A stretch of 64,000 nt of DNA from Adineta steineri (lineage: Eukaryota > Rotifera > Eurotatoria > Adinetida > Adinetidae): NCBI GenBank assembly GCA_905250115.1, contig CAJNOI010000099.1, forward strand, positions 208,698 through 272,697, in the 5' to 3' direction. Both the position numbers and the translations under genes were made by a program. Every line of letters begins with the position of its first letter. The stretch's first letter is position 1. Under the pieces are notes generated by a model. It made no database searches. It was given only the letters and a program-made list of their open reading frames with translations, and had not been told where the DNA came from. Shown piece after piece: positions 46,756 through 59,376 of this stretch.

Positions 46756-49410
46756 TCAGACACATGTCACCCGAGAAATGGCAACATCGTGATAAGTACA
46801 ATAATCAACAAGTGTAGTATTATTCGCTGCTGCAGTTTTGGAGGATGTAGTAGATGATGAACGTTTATCATTTCGTTCTTGTTGTTGAACAGTAGTTATT
46901 TTACAACAATTTGTTAAAAACCAGATACGTGAATGTTTTGTTTTAGCATTAGTATGAACATCTTTTGCATGTTTATAAGGTCGTTGTTGATTTTTATTTT
47001 GTATATTTGTTAATACCATTGTTGATGGTGATGTTACCATATGTTGTTTATTTGAATTATAATGATTATTATTATGATTATTATTATCTGAACCAGATTC
47101 ATGATTTTCTTTTGAAATATTTGATTCTGGTGCACGACGATAACGTAATAAATGTAAATTATGATAAGACATCATTAAATTACGTATACGCATTGGAAAA
47201 CATCGACATAAATATTTAATAAATGCTCGACGAAATTCACGTGATGAATAAGCATATATAATTGGATTGACGCTAAAAAGAAGATGAAAAAGAGGAATGT
47301 CTAGAATGATTTACTATTATTCTTTTAATACCTTGAATTAATATATCCAAACCAAGTGAACATTTCGAAAACAAGAGCACTTCCAGTTAAAAATGTTTTC
47401 GTTGAATGTTTATCTGGTGGAATAATTTTTTTCGCAATTGCTGTTAATGGATTATAAACAAAAAATGGTAACCAACATAGAACAAATATTCCCATAACAT
47501 AAGCTAATGTTATTGTTGCTTTTTGTTCTTTAGAAAATTTTGTTAAACGTTTACCAATTGATGTGCCTGTTGCTGCTACTGGTGGATTTACTTTAGATGT
47601 ACGTGCTGATGATGCTTCATATGTTGATAATGTATCTTGTGATGGAATTTTTTTCGAATTTGTAATTGTTAATTGATGAGTATCGAGTGTTGTTGTCGTT
47701 GTTAATGTTGTTGATGTTGATGGTGCTGTTAATGTTGGCATTGAAAAACGTGATAAGGAAGAATTTTGATGATCAGTTAAATATACTCCACTTATAGATT
47801 TTTTCATTTGAATAGTAGATTTATCATTCGCTGATAATGTTAAACGTTCCTCTGGATTTGATAAACGTATTGGTTCCGAAGGATTCATTGTTGATGATGA
47901 TTCACGTGTTGATGATGGTGGTATACCATGATATTTACCACGATGTATACGTAAACATACATCTGGTGGAGCACTTAATGGTGTATCATCATCTTTTAAA
48001 CCTTTTTTTTTCTTTTTTGTTGTTGGTGAGGCAACTTTAACTCCGGTTTTAAATGCATGTAATTGTTTAACAGCAGCACGATAGATTCTTATATAAACAA
48101 AAATCATGACAAATAAAGGAATATAAAATGAAATTAACGATGAAAATACAACATATTTTATATCATCGGAAAAAAGACAACGATTTTCTTTATACTGCTG
48201 TGGATTAAGATGCCAATAAGCTATAGCAGGAAATGAGATTAAACCTAAAAATAAATGAACAATAAAAAATATGTTGTTTTCTGTCTTATTCTATTTGTTT
48301 GTTGTCTTTTTTTGAATAAAAAATAAAAAAATTCTTACCTGAACATAACCAAACAGCAACAAGTGAATAAGGCCATCGTTTAACAAAAAATGTTTGATGA
48401 TATGACATTGGATTTGTTATTGCAGAATAACGATCCAATGCAATAACACATAAATCAAGTATTGAAGCTGTACTAGCACATACATCTATTGAATGCCAAA
48501 GATCACAACATGTATCGCCAAATGGCCAATGATCACCATATATAACTTGTACAATAGCAAATGGCATTACAATTAAGCCAACAATTAAATCAGCACATGC
48601 TAATGATGCCATATAATAATATGTAGCTAAAAATAATAAATACATACTGAGATCAGATAAGTGAGTACTATAATACTATATAGTAATGTTTGTCTTAAAC
48701 TTAAGTCTGAATTAGATATGAGTTTGAGTTTGATAAAACTGAATGAAAAGTAGATAAGCATTGAAATTAGTTTAGTCAGATAATAAATAACTTATTAGTA
48801 GACTAATTATTAATCAACAACTCAAAAGAAAAATCGAATGTTTTCTCACGAGAGAATAAAAATGTAATAATTGATATGTAAGTGTTATAGAATATCCTAT
48901 GAAATCTCTAGTGGTTATTTTTTTACAGTTCTTAAAAACAAAAGCATTAAGATGGAAAATGTAACCGAGTGCATGATTTATTCCTATATTCAATTCCAAG
49001 GTAAAAAAAAAGTAGCTTTTCTATACTAATTAAATAGAGTATACAAAACTTGTTCCACTTCGTGAAATACTTTTAATGACATATATATATATATATATAT
49101 AAGCTTTCATATTTTTATATTGATTATAATATATAAGTGTATATGTACCTGATTTTAGATAACGTTCTTGAACAATAGCATATATAACAAGACCATTACC
49201 AAAAACGGTAATAAAACAAAATAAACTTAAAAAAATACCCAATGGTAAATTCGTTAATTGAGTATTTTTTTGAGATTGTTCTATTGATGAAATATTATTG
49301 CTAGTATAATTTGAACGATTATTATTATTTGACTGTATAATTGTATTGATTGTTGAACTAGTTGAACTAAGGAAAAGGTCATGAATTATTAACTTGGTGG
49401 AAAATTGCAT
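46756..49410 (-). CDS. Aminergic GPCR, D1-like/alpha1-like
   Basis: Predicted 659-aa class A receptor from four exons (49410-49149, 48626-48339, 48244-47332, 47272-46756). The glycosylated N-terminus precedes TM1 with GNGLVIYAI. TM2 has LACADLIVG. TM3 has the amine-binding Asp135 in SIDVCASTASILDL, and DRY starts at residue 152. TM5 contains FSSLISFYIP with serines for catechol contact. TM6 is CWLPFFVYNPL, TM7 NPIIYAY, and a CRCF palmitoylation site follows. A long third loop (about 200 residues) contains LRIHRGKYHG. The sequence fits invertebrate D1-like dopamine or alpha1-like adrenergic/octopamine receptors; I cannot fix the ligand. A long Asn/Ser-rich C-terminal tail follows. The 5.9 kb upstream of the start is gene-free. 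Confidence 0.9.
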
Positions 49411-52400
49411 TGGATTTTTGACACAAATCGTATTGATAATGATGATGACAACAATAAAAAAGATAAAAAGACCATCAAAAATTTGACGGCATGCGTCATA
49501 GCGTGCGGTAACTTAATTGGTCTTGCCTTTGTTCATATTTGAATAAAACCAAATATCTGAAATAAAAATCAATTTTAATCACATACCATTTTTGTTTTTT
49601 TTATTTATCAATAAAATATACAGATATAGCTAATGATCAGAGATCTTCTAAAAAAAGAAAGGTTAACACTGCTGGCACAGATATAGATGCAACTCGATAA
49701 TAACAACAACATAGTAGAAAGCAAAATCGAATGCCACACTGTCATTGATCACAGTATGAGATGAGCTATCAATACGATCACCAGGATAACACATGCAAAA
49801 AATTGCCTCAAGTGGATGTTTACTGTATTGTGTCAATCATTAGTCTCTCCTTTTCTTTTTTTTTTTTACATTAGATCAAAAAATAAACCACATAATTAAG
49901 TAAAACTAAATAAATGAAACTTAACAAGTGTTTATAATTTCCTAGCAAAGTCGAGAACAGGTGATCAATATTTGTTCATTTTCTTAATAGATGAGTACCT
50001 AAGTATGTATATATTAAAGCGGATCATAATTGAGTCTGCGTGTTCTTCTCAGAAGGGGTTGTTTTCTATTCTTCAATCGAGCGCACAGCAGAGGAAAATA
50101 GAGAAAGAGGGAGAGGGAGAGGGAGAGAGAGAAAAAAGGGAACATATACAAATGTGTCTTGTAGTATATGTTGATCAAGTTTTACCAGGGAAAGGATACG
50201 AAAGAGTCAGGGAAGCGTTTCAATATTCCAATGATCTCCAAGACAAGAAAAGAAGAATAAAAAAAAGATGATTGAACGCGCCTAGTTTTATTCCAATAGA
50301 TAATCAAGTGCCGTTTGCTAGTTGGCACTTCTTTTCTCTTCTGTTTTATGTATGCTCTTTGTCTCTAGGCATTCTTTTTTTTTTACTAACTGCACATGCA
50401 TACTAACTATTTTGTCATCACTTACATATATATAAATATATATATATTTATATAAAATTATATTATCTACTATAACGAATATCTCTGTGTATAGAATAGA
50501 AGTAACTTATCGATTCTATAGCAATAATAGAAGAGAAACTAAATTCAATTGTTGCACTTTGTCCCATTGAATAATATAATAACAATACACAACAACTAGG
50601 AGTACATTGTTTGTTGTCCCCTGGCCTTTTTTCTTTTCAATATGATATAAAATATTCGTACATACATGTAAGTCATAAGAAAAAAAATTAAAAATTCGAC
50701 TTCAAAAAAAAATTAAGTACTATATATATAATAAAAATATCTGATCAAATAATACTTAATATGTAGTTAAGCTTGCTAAAGTTTAAGTAAAGTTGTTCTC
50801 GTTTTATTTTTTTTATATTATTGACAATCTATCGAAAATGATCTTATTTCCGTTGTGCTAGATTAAATGTAAATATTTTGAAAATGACTAACATCTTTAA
50901 TAGTGTGTATATATATGCATGTGGTAGAAAGTAACTGAGTCAACAATCGCGATAATGCAATGCTTTAATTTCATCCATCGTTGTTGGCCTTTCCGATTGA
51001 TCATGGTAAGAACTACAAATGAGATCAGTAATGGTCTATCAACATTTGCTATTAAGCTCTTTTTTCGGCGCCTGCTTGCTCTATTTCTTTCATATCGCAC
51101 ATGTGGTATCGATAGCATATACTCAAGGTTAACCTCGTGACTTGTCGTTTGGAATTAATACAAACACGATTCCATTCGGATCAGTATTCTAGCAATCAAA
51201 TCGTGCATGTCAATATTTTCCTTGCATGTGTATATCTCTACCCTCTAGTCATAACAAGATCGATTGCATATAACAGCAAATGATTGTCCAACTGATGATT
51301 ATGATGATGATTGTTTTCTGCTGCTGCTGCCGCTGCCGCCGTCGCTTCTCTTTCATCATCATCATTGTCATCTATTAATAGTATGCATCTTGATCAATGA
51401 TACTCTTCCTGGAAAAAGTCAAGTAAAAAATGTAATATATATATATATATACATCTATTCATACTCAATATAAATTGATAGTAGAGTTATTATTATTATA
51501 GAAGATAAAATATATTTCACTTATCAAAATGTTCTTCTGTCATCAAAGATAAAAAATCCACCATACTACTTATGTATATCTTATCTGATTTCTAACTTCA
51601 TTAATAATCTATGACATATAAATTCATTATATATAGAATGAAAAACATTGATTCTCTTTATTTAATTGTTTAAGACATACCTTGGCTTGAATATTGTAGG
51701 ACAATTATTGTCTTTATAATGATCATCTATAATAAATAATGATAGATTTTTACAAATGTCAAATATCACTAAAGATGTCATTAAAAATAATAATCAAGTT
51801 GAACATGAAATACAAGCGGATTAGTTAAAAGACTAGAAAAATAAAAATGAAAAGAGCGTAAAGAGAAGAATCAAAGCAAAAGAGCGTAGCGAGTATCTTT
51901 CTTTCTTTCTTTCTTTTTACTTGATGACTAACTTACAGAAAAGAAGAACCACTCTATTCTGCTCTTTCAATACCTCATATAGAATCTATATATTTTTGTT
52001 TAAATAGACAGAGACAACCTTGCTATAATATATTACTTTTATGAGCAGAAAAAAAAGATGAAGAAGTAGAACATTAGTTGCTTTTTTATAAAAAGAATTT
52101 ATATATACCATGTGATATACATTAATTAATTTCATAGACCAATTTCCACAAGTACAACAAATTGATGGGTGACACACGCTCATCGTTGTTTCTTTCTCTT
52201 CTCCTATCTCTTCAATACAGGCACTTCCGCATATTTAAAGAAGTTTTTTTGCTAACTATTGATCGTTTCTAAACGAGCAAATATTTTGTATATAACAATG
52301 ACAATTAGATGTGTATTCATCATATATATATATATATATATTTGTAAACATCTATATAAAAGAAAAACAATCGGCACTAGTCAATTGCACTTCATAATCG

Positions 52401-55288
52401 AAGAGAAATTTCTTTTCCGATCGAATACATGTATATATACATATTAGAAAAATAACATGTCTATATATACATATAATTTCAAAGGACTAATATTACCTTT
52501 ATTTGCAAAAAAAAGAACGATATGAAATTAAAAAACATTTGAATCTTTTTTACATAGATTATCGGATGGTGTCGTATGACTTATTTTTATATCTAACTCG
52601 ATGCTACTAGTAAATCGTAACTGATGGTGTATATATAGTTGGTAACAGAACACGCATTAGAAAATGAATACGCCTCCTACTTTCACAGCGGTCGATAGTA
52701 TTTATTATCATTTTTTTTTGTGTGTGTCTATGATGTGTGTATTTTTATTTTCAACAGAAATAAAATAAATGAAAATAAGAAAATTAACGTATCTTACCAA
52801 TTTAGTTCAATAAGTGTAAAAATTCTATCAGTATATCTTCATATATTTATGTCCCTTGTGATTAGAGAACAAGTTTTTACATTATAAATAAATGATAGAG
52901 TAATGATGAGATTCAGATAACTAATAAGATTCATTGTCTAGTCTTTTTCTATTGTTCTATATGAAAAATTTCTATATGATACAAAAGAAATCATTATAAA
53001 CTAATTCATTTCCTATAGAAAATCATTTCGTCTACTTATTACATTTAACTTCATATTCATTTATCGACTACTAATGGTTATGATGAAGAATAAAAAGAAG
53101 AAGAACGGAAGTTTGATGACGCACCGCGATTTAGTATGTTGCTTGACGCGAACAGTGATTTTTTTTTGATTAACTTGCTGACAAAAAAGCAACACTTGAA
53201 ATTCTCTTTAAGGTTATTTCCCTTATTCTTTATGTCTCAGTAGCTTCCTTTCCTTCTTCTTACTTTTATAAATGATCTTTTCAGATATTCAAATAGTAAG
53301 AGGCAAATAAAAGTAACGCAAAAAAAGGACCTAACGGCAAATATCACTAATAATCAATTAACAGCGAATTTATGATTGTTTTGGACAAAAACAAATAAAT
53401 ATTGCTTCTGTTTGAAAAAACAAAAAAAAAGGCGTTCATTACCGTTGGCCTACAGGACGGCAGGACTAAATAAATATTTTTCAAAGCTCAATATATGACA
53501 ATTTCATTCTCAGACATTTTGTTGTTGTGTTTTTATATGTGTAGGATACATACATATACAAGGGCGAGAAAAATACAATATTTATGAAGTATTAATTACG
53601 AAAAGACAAATAAACATAAGCTTGTGTAAATTATATGTTCCCGCAATTAAACCAGAACTAAAACTACAGACATGTAGTGGACGGAGGAAATCTGACTCTG
53701 ACTCTGTAGGAGTCGAAATTAGAGTCAATATGTGGGACTTTTCTACAACTAATCCTAGGGATGAATTAGTAAAAAAAGATGAGATAGTACTACGCCTTAA
53801 AAATAACAATTTAATACTTCTTATATAAAATACTGATTAAAGATAAGATTAAGAGAAAGAGAAAACATATCATACTAAATTATGGTAATACACTTCTTTC
53901 TTTTTATTAATTAAATATCAGCGTTAACTATTTCTCTTCATTTTTTCTTAAATTGTAACTAAAAGAATTGAGTTTATTAAAGAAAACTATTCGTTTCGTC
54001 TAAATGAAGCTATTTCTTCAACACTTCTATTTAATGAAAAAAAAGAAAGTAATTATTATTATTCTAATAAATGAACTGAAACCTATTATAGTTCTCTTTG
54101 TTCTGATCTACATAATTCAAACTGAATTATAACTATAGCTAAGCTAGATCAAGAGAAATGTTAGTACATCTATTTGTGAAAATAAATCTTGTTTTTCCGA
54201 ACAAAAAAAGACTATATTGTGAAAATCCTATTACTAGAGTAATATGTCATAGGACACTAAGTAAAAACGATACTTTAATTTGATATAGAAAATAGAAAAA
54301 GAAAAGTTTTTCCTTTATGTCATATTTAATTATTAAATTCACATCAGGTACAGAACCTTTTCTTTTACGTACTAAATATTACAAATTTCTTAGTAGAATA
54401 TTTTCTTTTCTTTAGTGATAATTGGTTCACTTACACTTAAAACATATGAGATAGATCAACAATGTCGGGAGAATGTAAAAAGAAACCCTTATGAATTATT
54501 TTGGAATACAAAATGATATAGTTGATTCTGTTATTCAATTTCTATATATAGTATACGTTTAACATATAAGTTAAAGAAAACTTACAAAAATAGAAAAGTC
54601 ATAGATATTTATATAAATATTATTATTATTTGCCGAAACATTCACGCCTTTATTCAAAAATTGTATGTTACATATATATGTCACTTAGTGCATAAAGACT
54701 ATGAACGTGATAATTAAACTTTTCTACTTAATATAAAACTATTTGAAGTGAATATATAGTCATATATGATAACTATATATTTTCAAGTAATACAAAGGTA
54801 AGATATTAAATTCGTTGTTAATACAAAATGTTGTAATAATAAGTACTGATGACGTTATAACAAAAACAATTGAATTGAAAGCATACTTTAAAATAACACT
54901 CTTAGTCTATTCATTAAAAGTATATACAATCAGTTAATAAGGGATCTTAGAATCATAATCTTTATTTAGATTTCTATTTTCCATCTGCTTACAATAGATA
55001 AAAATGACTTATGTATACTTATATTGTCAAGAGTTGTCTCACGAGATTATAATAGATTGTAAGAGAAAGAAATACATAAAGCTATTAAACAACAACACAG
55101 AGTTAGATGAACGTACCAAAGAGTAATAAAAATATACGATTTAATAATATCTATTCTCTAAATCTTACTTCATTTATTTTATCTAACATATATTCATTTT
55201 ATGTAATCTTTTCAAGAAAATAATTGTATTTAAGAGAATCAAATATTTAATTTTTGTCTTAGAAATAAAATATAAAAAGATTGAAAAT
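49411..55288. other. Gene-free 5.9-kb stretch with simple repeats
   Basis: No coding exon is recognised on either strand. It contains GA-rich sequence (about 50090-50140), (TA)n runs (about 50430-50450, 51434-51452, 52322-52342), a CTG/CCG-rich patch with CAT repeats (about 51315-51370) and (CTTT)n at about 51898-51918. Open frames at 49972-50271, 51264-51473 and 53622-53828 fall on low-complexity sequence or lack coding character. It may hold distal control sequence or untranslated exons of the GPCR gene. Confidence 0.5.
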
Positions 55289-55900
55289 CTATACGGATAT
55301 ATCACGTAAAAGAAAATTATTTAAAGATGACCAACGATTCGAATTTTCATATAAATAAACCATTGAACGTGTTAATGATGGTTGTAATGTTTCACGATGG
55401 CATTCAAATAACCAAAGTACAACACCCCATACAAATGCAGCAAACCATGGAAATACAGGTCGTTTAGTATTCGGTAACCATGTACGTTTCTGTGCATAAC
55501 GTGCAAAACCAACAACAATACGTGCTAGAAGATAGAAAATAATTTGTTCGTTGATACTATTACGTTCACCGAAGACAAAATAACCAACAATAAATGCACA
55601 AATAAATGCACGCCATGATTTCGATATACCAAAACAGGATGCAACTATTTTTCGAAGAGTTTTATAAAAGAATACAAATAAACCTAAATTTTTTGCATGT
55701 AAATAAGTCATCTGTAGAATAAAATGTATTCTTTCGGACCATGGTTCATGACGAAATAAAAATGCTTGAACAAGTGAATGAGCAAAGCGAACTTTACCAC
55801 CATAAACAATTCCTTGTCTTAAACCTTTTATTAATGATAATGGTGCATGATATAATGGATTATTTAGAAAATTATTAAATAGATGTAACACAGTAGACAT
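55289..55900 (-). CDS. PXMP4: Peroxisomal membrane protein 4 (PMP24)
   Basis: Predicted 203-aa single-exon protein, close to the 212 residues of the vertebrate protein. It belongs to the Tim17-like PXMP4 family. Recognisable blocks are LIKGLRQGIVYGGKVRFAHS near the N-terminus, FRHEPWSERIHFILQMT, HAKNLGLFVFFYKTL and SWRAFICAFIVGYFVFG, then a Pro/Phe-rich WFAAFVWGVVLWLFE helix. It is an integral peroxisomal membrane protein whose precise function is not settled. The lack of introns is notable in this intron-rich region but does occur in small genes. Confidence 0.93.
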   Translation of the reverse strand: MSTVLHLFNNFLNNPLYHAPLSLIKGLRQGIVYGGKVRFAHSLVQAFLFRHEPWSERIHFILQMTYLHAKNLGLFVFFYKTLRKIVASCFGISKSWRAFICAFIVGYFVFGERNSINEQIIFYLLARIVVGFARYAQKRTWLPNTKRPVFPWFAAFVWGVVLWLFECHRETLQPSLTRSMVYLYENSNRWSSLNNFLLRDISV

Positions 55901-57288
55901 TGGACTTAGACTTGATTATATTTGTTGTCCTTTTGAGAGTGAGAACATAAGACTCAATTTTAGGTGTAATGGTTGAAAAATATCTCGAAAGACAAAGAAT
56001 TTTACGAAATAGATGACTCCAGTTGACGAAAAGATTGTTAAAAAATTCATATTTTTATATTCAAAATTACCCGTTTTTTTTCTATAAGGAAAAGAATAAT
56101 ATTACCATTCTATTTCTTATGTTCTAAACTATAAAAATTTAAATATTCTATAAAATGAAGTTTATATTTTCATGTAAATCATAATTTTCTATTATTACTG
56201 AATAACTATTAACAAAATGTTCTACTTATTCACCTAATTCTAATGGATTATCAATGTATTCAACCTAGAAAATATTATGAAAAAATGATGCGAATTTCCT
56301 ATCATTTCCTTCAATATGTTGTATTACAAGAATGTAAATATGCATTATAATAATAAAATAAATTGGAAGACGACTAATTTTAGCACGAATGCAGATAATG
56401 AAGATTTTTTTAACGGAAATAAAAATATACCGACAATGCTCACTCATGTATTCATGAACGCATGCTATTATTCAGTACTAATACGTTTTCACTTCGTTGT
56501 ATTCTTTATTATATAATACAAAACGATATATATATATATCTATTAACATTTGTCTGTAAAATCACATTATAATTTGGAATAAAATAGTGAAGATATAAGA
56601 ACAATATCTTTATAGATTATGAACTTTTATAGTATAAGATATGAAAGAGAATATGTACTCAGGTTTTATGAGTACCTATTGAAATATAATTATATAAAAA
56701 TTTTCATTCATCTTTTTAATTAACTCATCAATATTGCAATTAACTAGTGTCAAATGAATAATAACTTTTTCCACAATAGTATAAATTAATGAACCGATAG
56801 ATAAAATGCTGTGAACATTTGGATAAAAAAAGAATATTTATAAACTTTGGAGACTTCAAAGAATTGTCATATTTTCTAATTATTCAATCGTCTACTCTAT
56901 GAAGTTTTGCAAGATCTATTTTTAATCAAATGTCTATAGCTATGAATATTATAATCTCTTTTAACTAAAATATCAAAACTTAAAATGATTAGTGCATTTA
57001 AAAGACTATGAAATCGCTAGAATAAAAGAGAGACGAACATATGTCTGTATATATCATAAACTCTTCAATGAGTACTGAATGAACTTACAATGAATCTATA
57101 TTGGGTCGTTTCCATTATTTTATAAATTTTCTATTGATCTCTCCGAGTACCTTTTCTATATAAACTGGTTTGAATAAAGTTATTATAGTTTTTGAAAGGC
57201 TAATTTTTTTTATTTTATAATAATTGTGCGTAGTAAAACATGAATAATATTGCAAATTGATAGGAAGTGTTATTTCTTTTTTACACAT
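55901..57288. other. Intergenic, no gene seen
   Basis: AT-rich sequence upstream of PXMP4 and downstream of MGST1. Overlapping opposite-strand frames near 56265-56516 show no coding character. Confidence 0.5.
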
Positions 57289-57860
57289 TTATGGACGAGT
57301 AGAGAATAGAACTTGTAGAGCCATGGAAAGTGTTGTAAGATAACCAACGGCACAAGCAAGAAATCGACCTGGTTGTGGTAATGGCATCTAAATAGAATAT
57401 ATAAAATAATATAGAGGAAAAAACGAAAATAATAATAATTCAAATTATACTTGATAACAAACTGTATGTATAAGACGTGAAATAAAAAAGATTCGAAAAT
57501 GCCAATAAGCTATATCTCGATTAGGATTAGTAGCAACATAGAAAAAGCCAACAAGTACAAATGGTACTATATTTTCAATATCATTTAAATGATTACGACG
57601 AACACGTTCAACATCTGGATCATTAGTTGTAACTACAGATGAGTGATGTCTGGCTAATGTTAAATCTTCAGGATTAGCGAAAGCCTATGATAAGAAAAGA
57701 AAATTTACATTATAATATAAAATTAAATTTTTACATCTTGAGAGAATCGTTTCGTTAGAGTAAATGCACCCATACACATCATTTTAGCGATGGAAGCCGT
57801 TGAGTACAAAGCAAAATTAGTGAACACAACATTATTCAATGTGTAATAAAGAATCGACAT
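57289..57860 (-). CDS. MGST1: Microsomal glutathione S-transferase 1
   Basis: Predicted 152-aa MAPEG-family protein from three exons (57860-57735, 57684-57451, 57387-57289). The family core is present: FANPEDLTLARHH, DPDVERVRRNHLNDIENIVP with the glutathione-binding Arg/Asn cluster, FFISRLIHTVCY and MPLPQPGR, with four hydrophobic helices. The length matches vertebrate MGST1 (155 aa). This trimeric enzyme of the endoplasmic reticulum and outer mitochondrial membrane conjugates glutathione to electrophiles and reduces lipid hydroperoxides. MGST1 and PTGES are close relatives; ANPED and PLPQP fit MGST1 better. Confidence 0.93.
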
Positions 57861-58252
57861 TCTTGGAATGTCTGAATCAGTCAGAATAATTTGATGAAAT
57901 CTATCCAGGGTTATCTATTAAAATATTTTACTAATACATAGTCAATTTTGTACACACGTCAATACATTTAAGACGACGAGAAAAATGAAAGTACGAACAA
58001 CAAATCAAAACAAGCACAATAGTGTTTTTTTTTCGTTCTTTTACGTAAAAGTTACGAATGTTTTTATATCGATGGGGTATGCATGTGTTTGTGGTCGACT
58101 CTTTTCTTTCTTTCTTGTTATTCTTAATATATGATACCACATTAATTGATATAGAATAACACATGTAAAAAAGATACTTTTCTCACATGATTTTCAGTCT
58201 TTATTAGCTAGTGTGAGTCTAGGTGGCTTTTTATCTCAATAACTGTTGATCA
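57861..58252. promoter_or_regulatory. Short intergenic between two minus-strand genes
   Basis: This includes the MGST1 upstream region and the 3' flank of the small gene. No distinctive motif is seen. Confidence 0.35.
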
Positions 58253-58793
58253 TTACAATATTTGAACTGGATAAATTCGAAGTACATAATAATTCATAGA
58301 TAAATCACTTGTTGAAGCTCCTCCTATACCTAATTGACGAATATTAATCAATTCATTTTCGGTTTTAATATGTTTTTCAAGAAGATTATACATTGTTTTT
58401 GCATCCATTAGTTGATCACTACGAAAAATATACTATACAAACAAAATTAACAACTGATCAAATTTGTTTCTTTTGTTAACCTCAGCTTGAAATTTCTCTT
58501 GATACTTTAAATCAGTTACTGATGTATGAGAAATCTGTTTCTTTTTTGCACATCGCTGTGCAGTTCTAAATGCTTGATCACATAATAAATTATCTAATTT
58601 CAAATTTTTATTCTGTTTAATCAATGCAATTAAATCATTGATAAAAATTTCAACGATTACATTTCCAGGCAATTTACGTGGCCGAAAATAATCTATCGTA
58701 TAAATATTTATATCAAGTAAATAAATAGATATTTAAATAATATTTATAAAACTTACACGAACAACATTTTAATAGTTTCTTTAACCACCACAT
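58253..58793 (-). CDS. Small conserved-looking protein, unknown
   Basis: Predicted 142-aa protein from three exons (58793-58757, 58692-58481, 58432-58253) in consistent phase. It starts MWWLKKLLKCC, a hydrophobic, basic and Cys-rich N-terminus that could be lipid-anchored or a membrane-associated helix. A mainly helical, Lys-rich middle follows, then LLEKHIKTENELINIRQLGI and GGASTSDLSMNYY. I do not recognise the family. The intron-exon structure and absence of stops argue for a real gene. Confidence 0.65.
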
Positions 58794-59376
58794 AAACTAA
58801 AGTACACACATAGGAAATAACGCGCGTGATTTATTTTCATGATCATCTAGTTGTAGCTAAGTTCAATGACAATAGAAATAAACTCCATCTGTTTTTTCTA
58901 AGCTTACGATGTATTAAAGAGCAAAATTGATGAATATTTTCTTCTGTGTTCCGCGTGGAAAACTCACTCTCTCGAACAGTACTCAAATTATATGTGTAAT
59001 ACAAACAATACCAATAGTCAACATATTTGAAATTAGTTTAATGCATAATATAAAATAACGAGATAATGAAATTTATCAATTAGATTTGAATGAATGAACA
59101 ATATGTAGTATCTGATTGATTTTGAATTCTATCAACTAGATCTAATAAATGCAAATGAAATTGTATTAATGATTTCATCGAAGAAATCTAACACACAAAA
59201 AATTATCTGTGTTACGGATTCTTCTCATAGTTAATCATGATAAATCTATTCAAATTAACTAACGATAGAATATAATTGTTTTTATATAATTGATTAAGTT
59301 CATTTTATCGAAAAGATAAATTAATGATTATCGTTGCTATGGATATGATTATCTATATTTAAAAAAAGTATTATTA
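58794..59376. other. Intergenic, nothing seen
   Basis: AT-rich sequence upstream of the small gene and 3' of the PRDM9-like gene. No feature is recognised. Confidence 0.5.

Noticed and set aside
46756-47219. Plus-strand frame inside the GPCR tail
   Set aside because: It is a shadow of the Asn-rich coding sequence on the minus strand.
49972-50271. 99-codon plus-strand open frame
   Set aside because: It crosses a (GA)n low-complexity tract that removes stops, has no domain and no splice context.
53582-53828. Overlapping open frames on both strands
   Set aside because: Mirror frames over the same short segment with a repeated GACTCT motif; neither looks like a protein.
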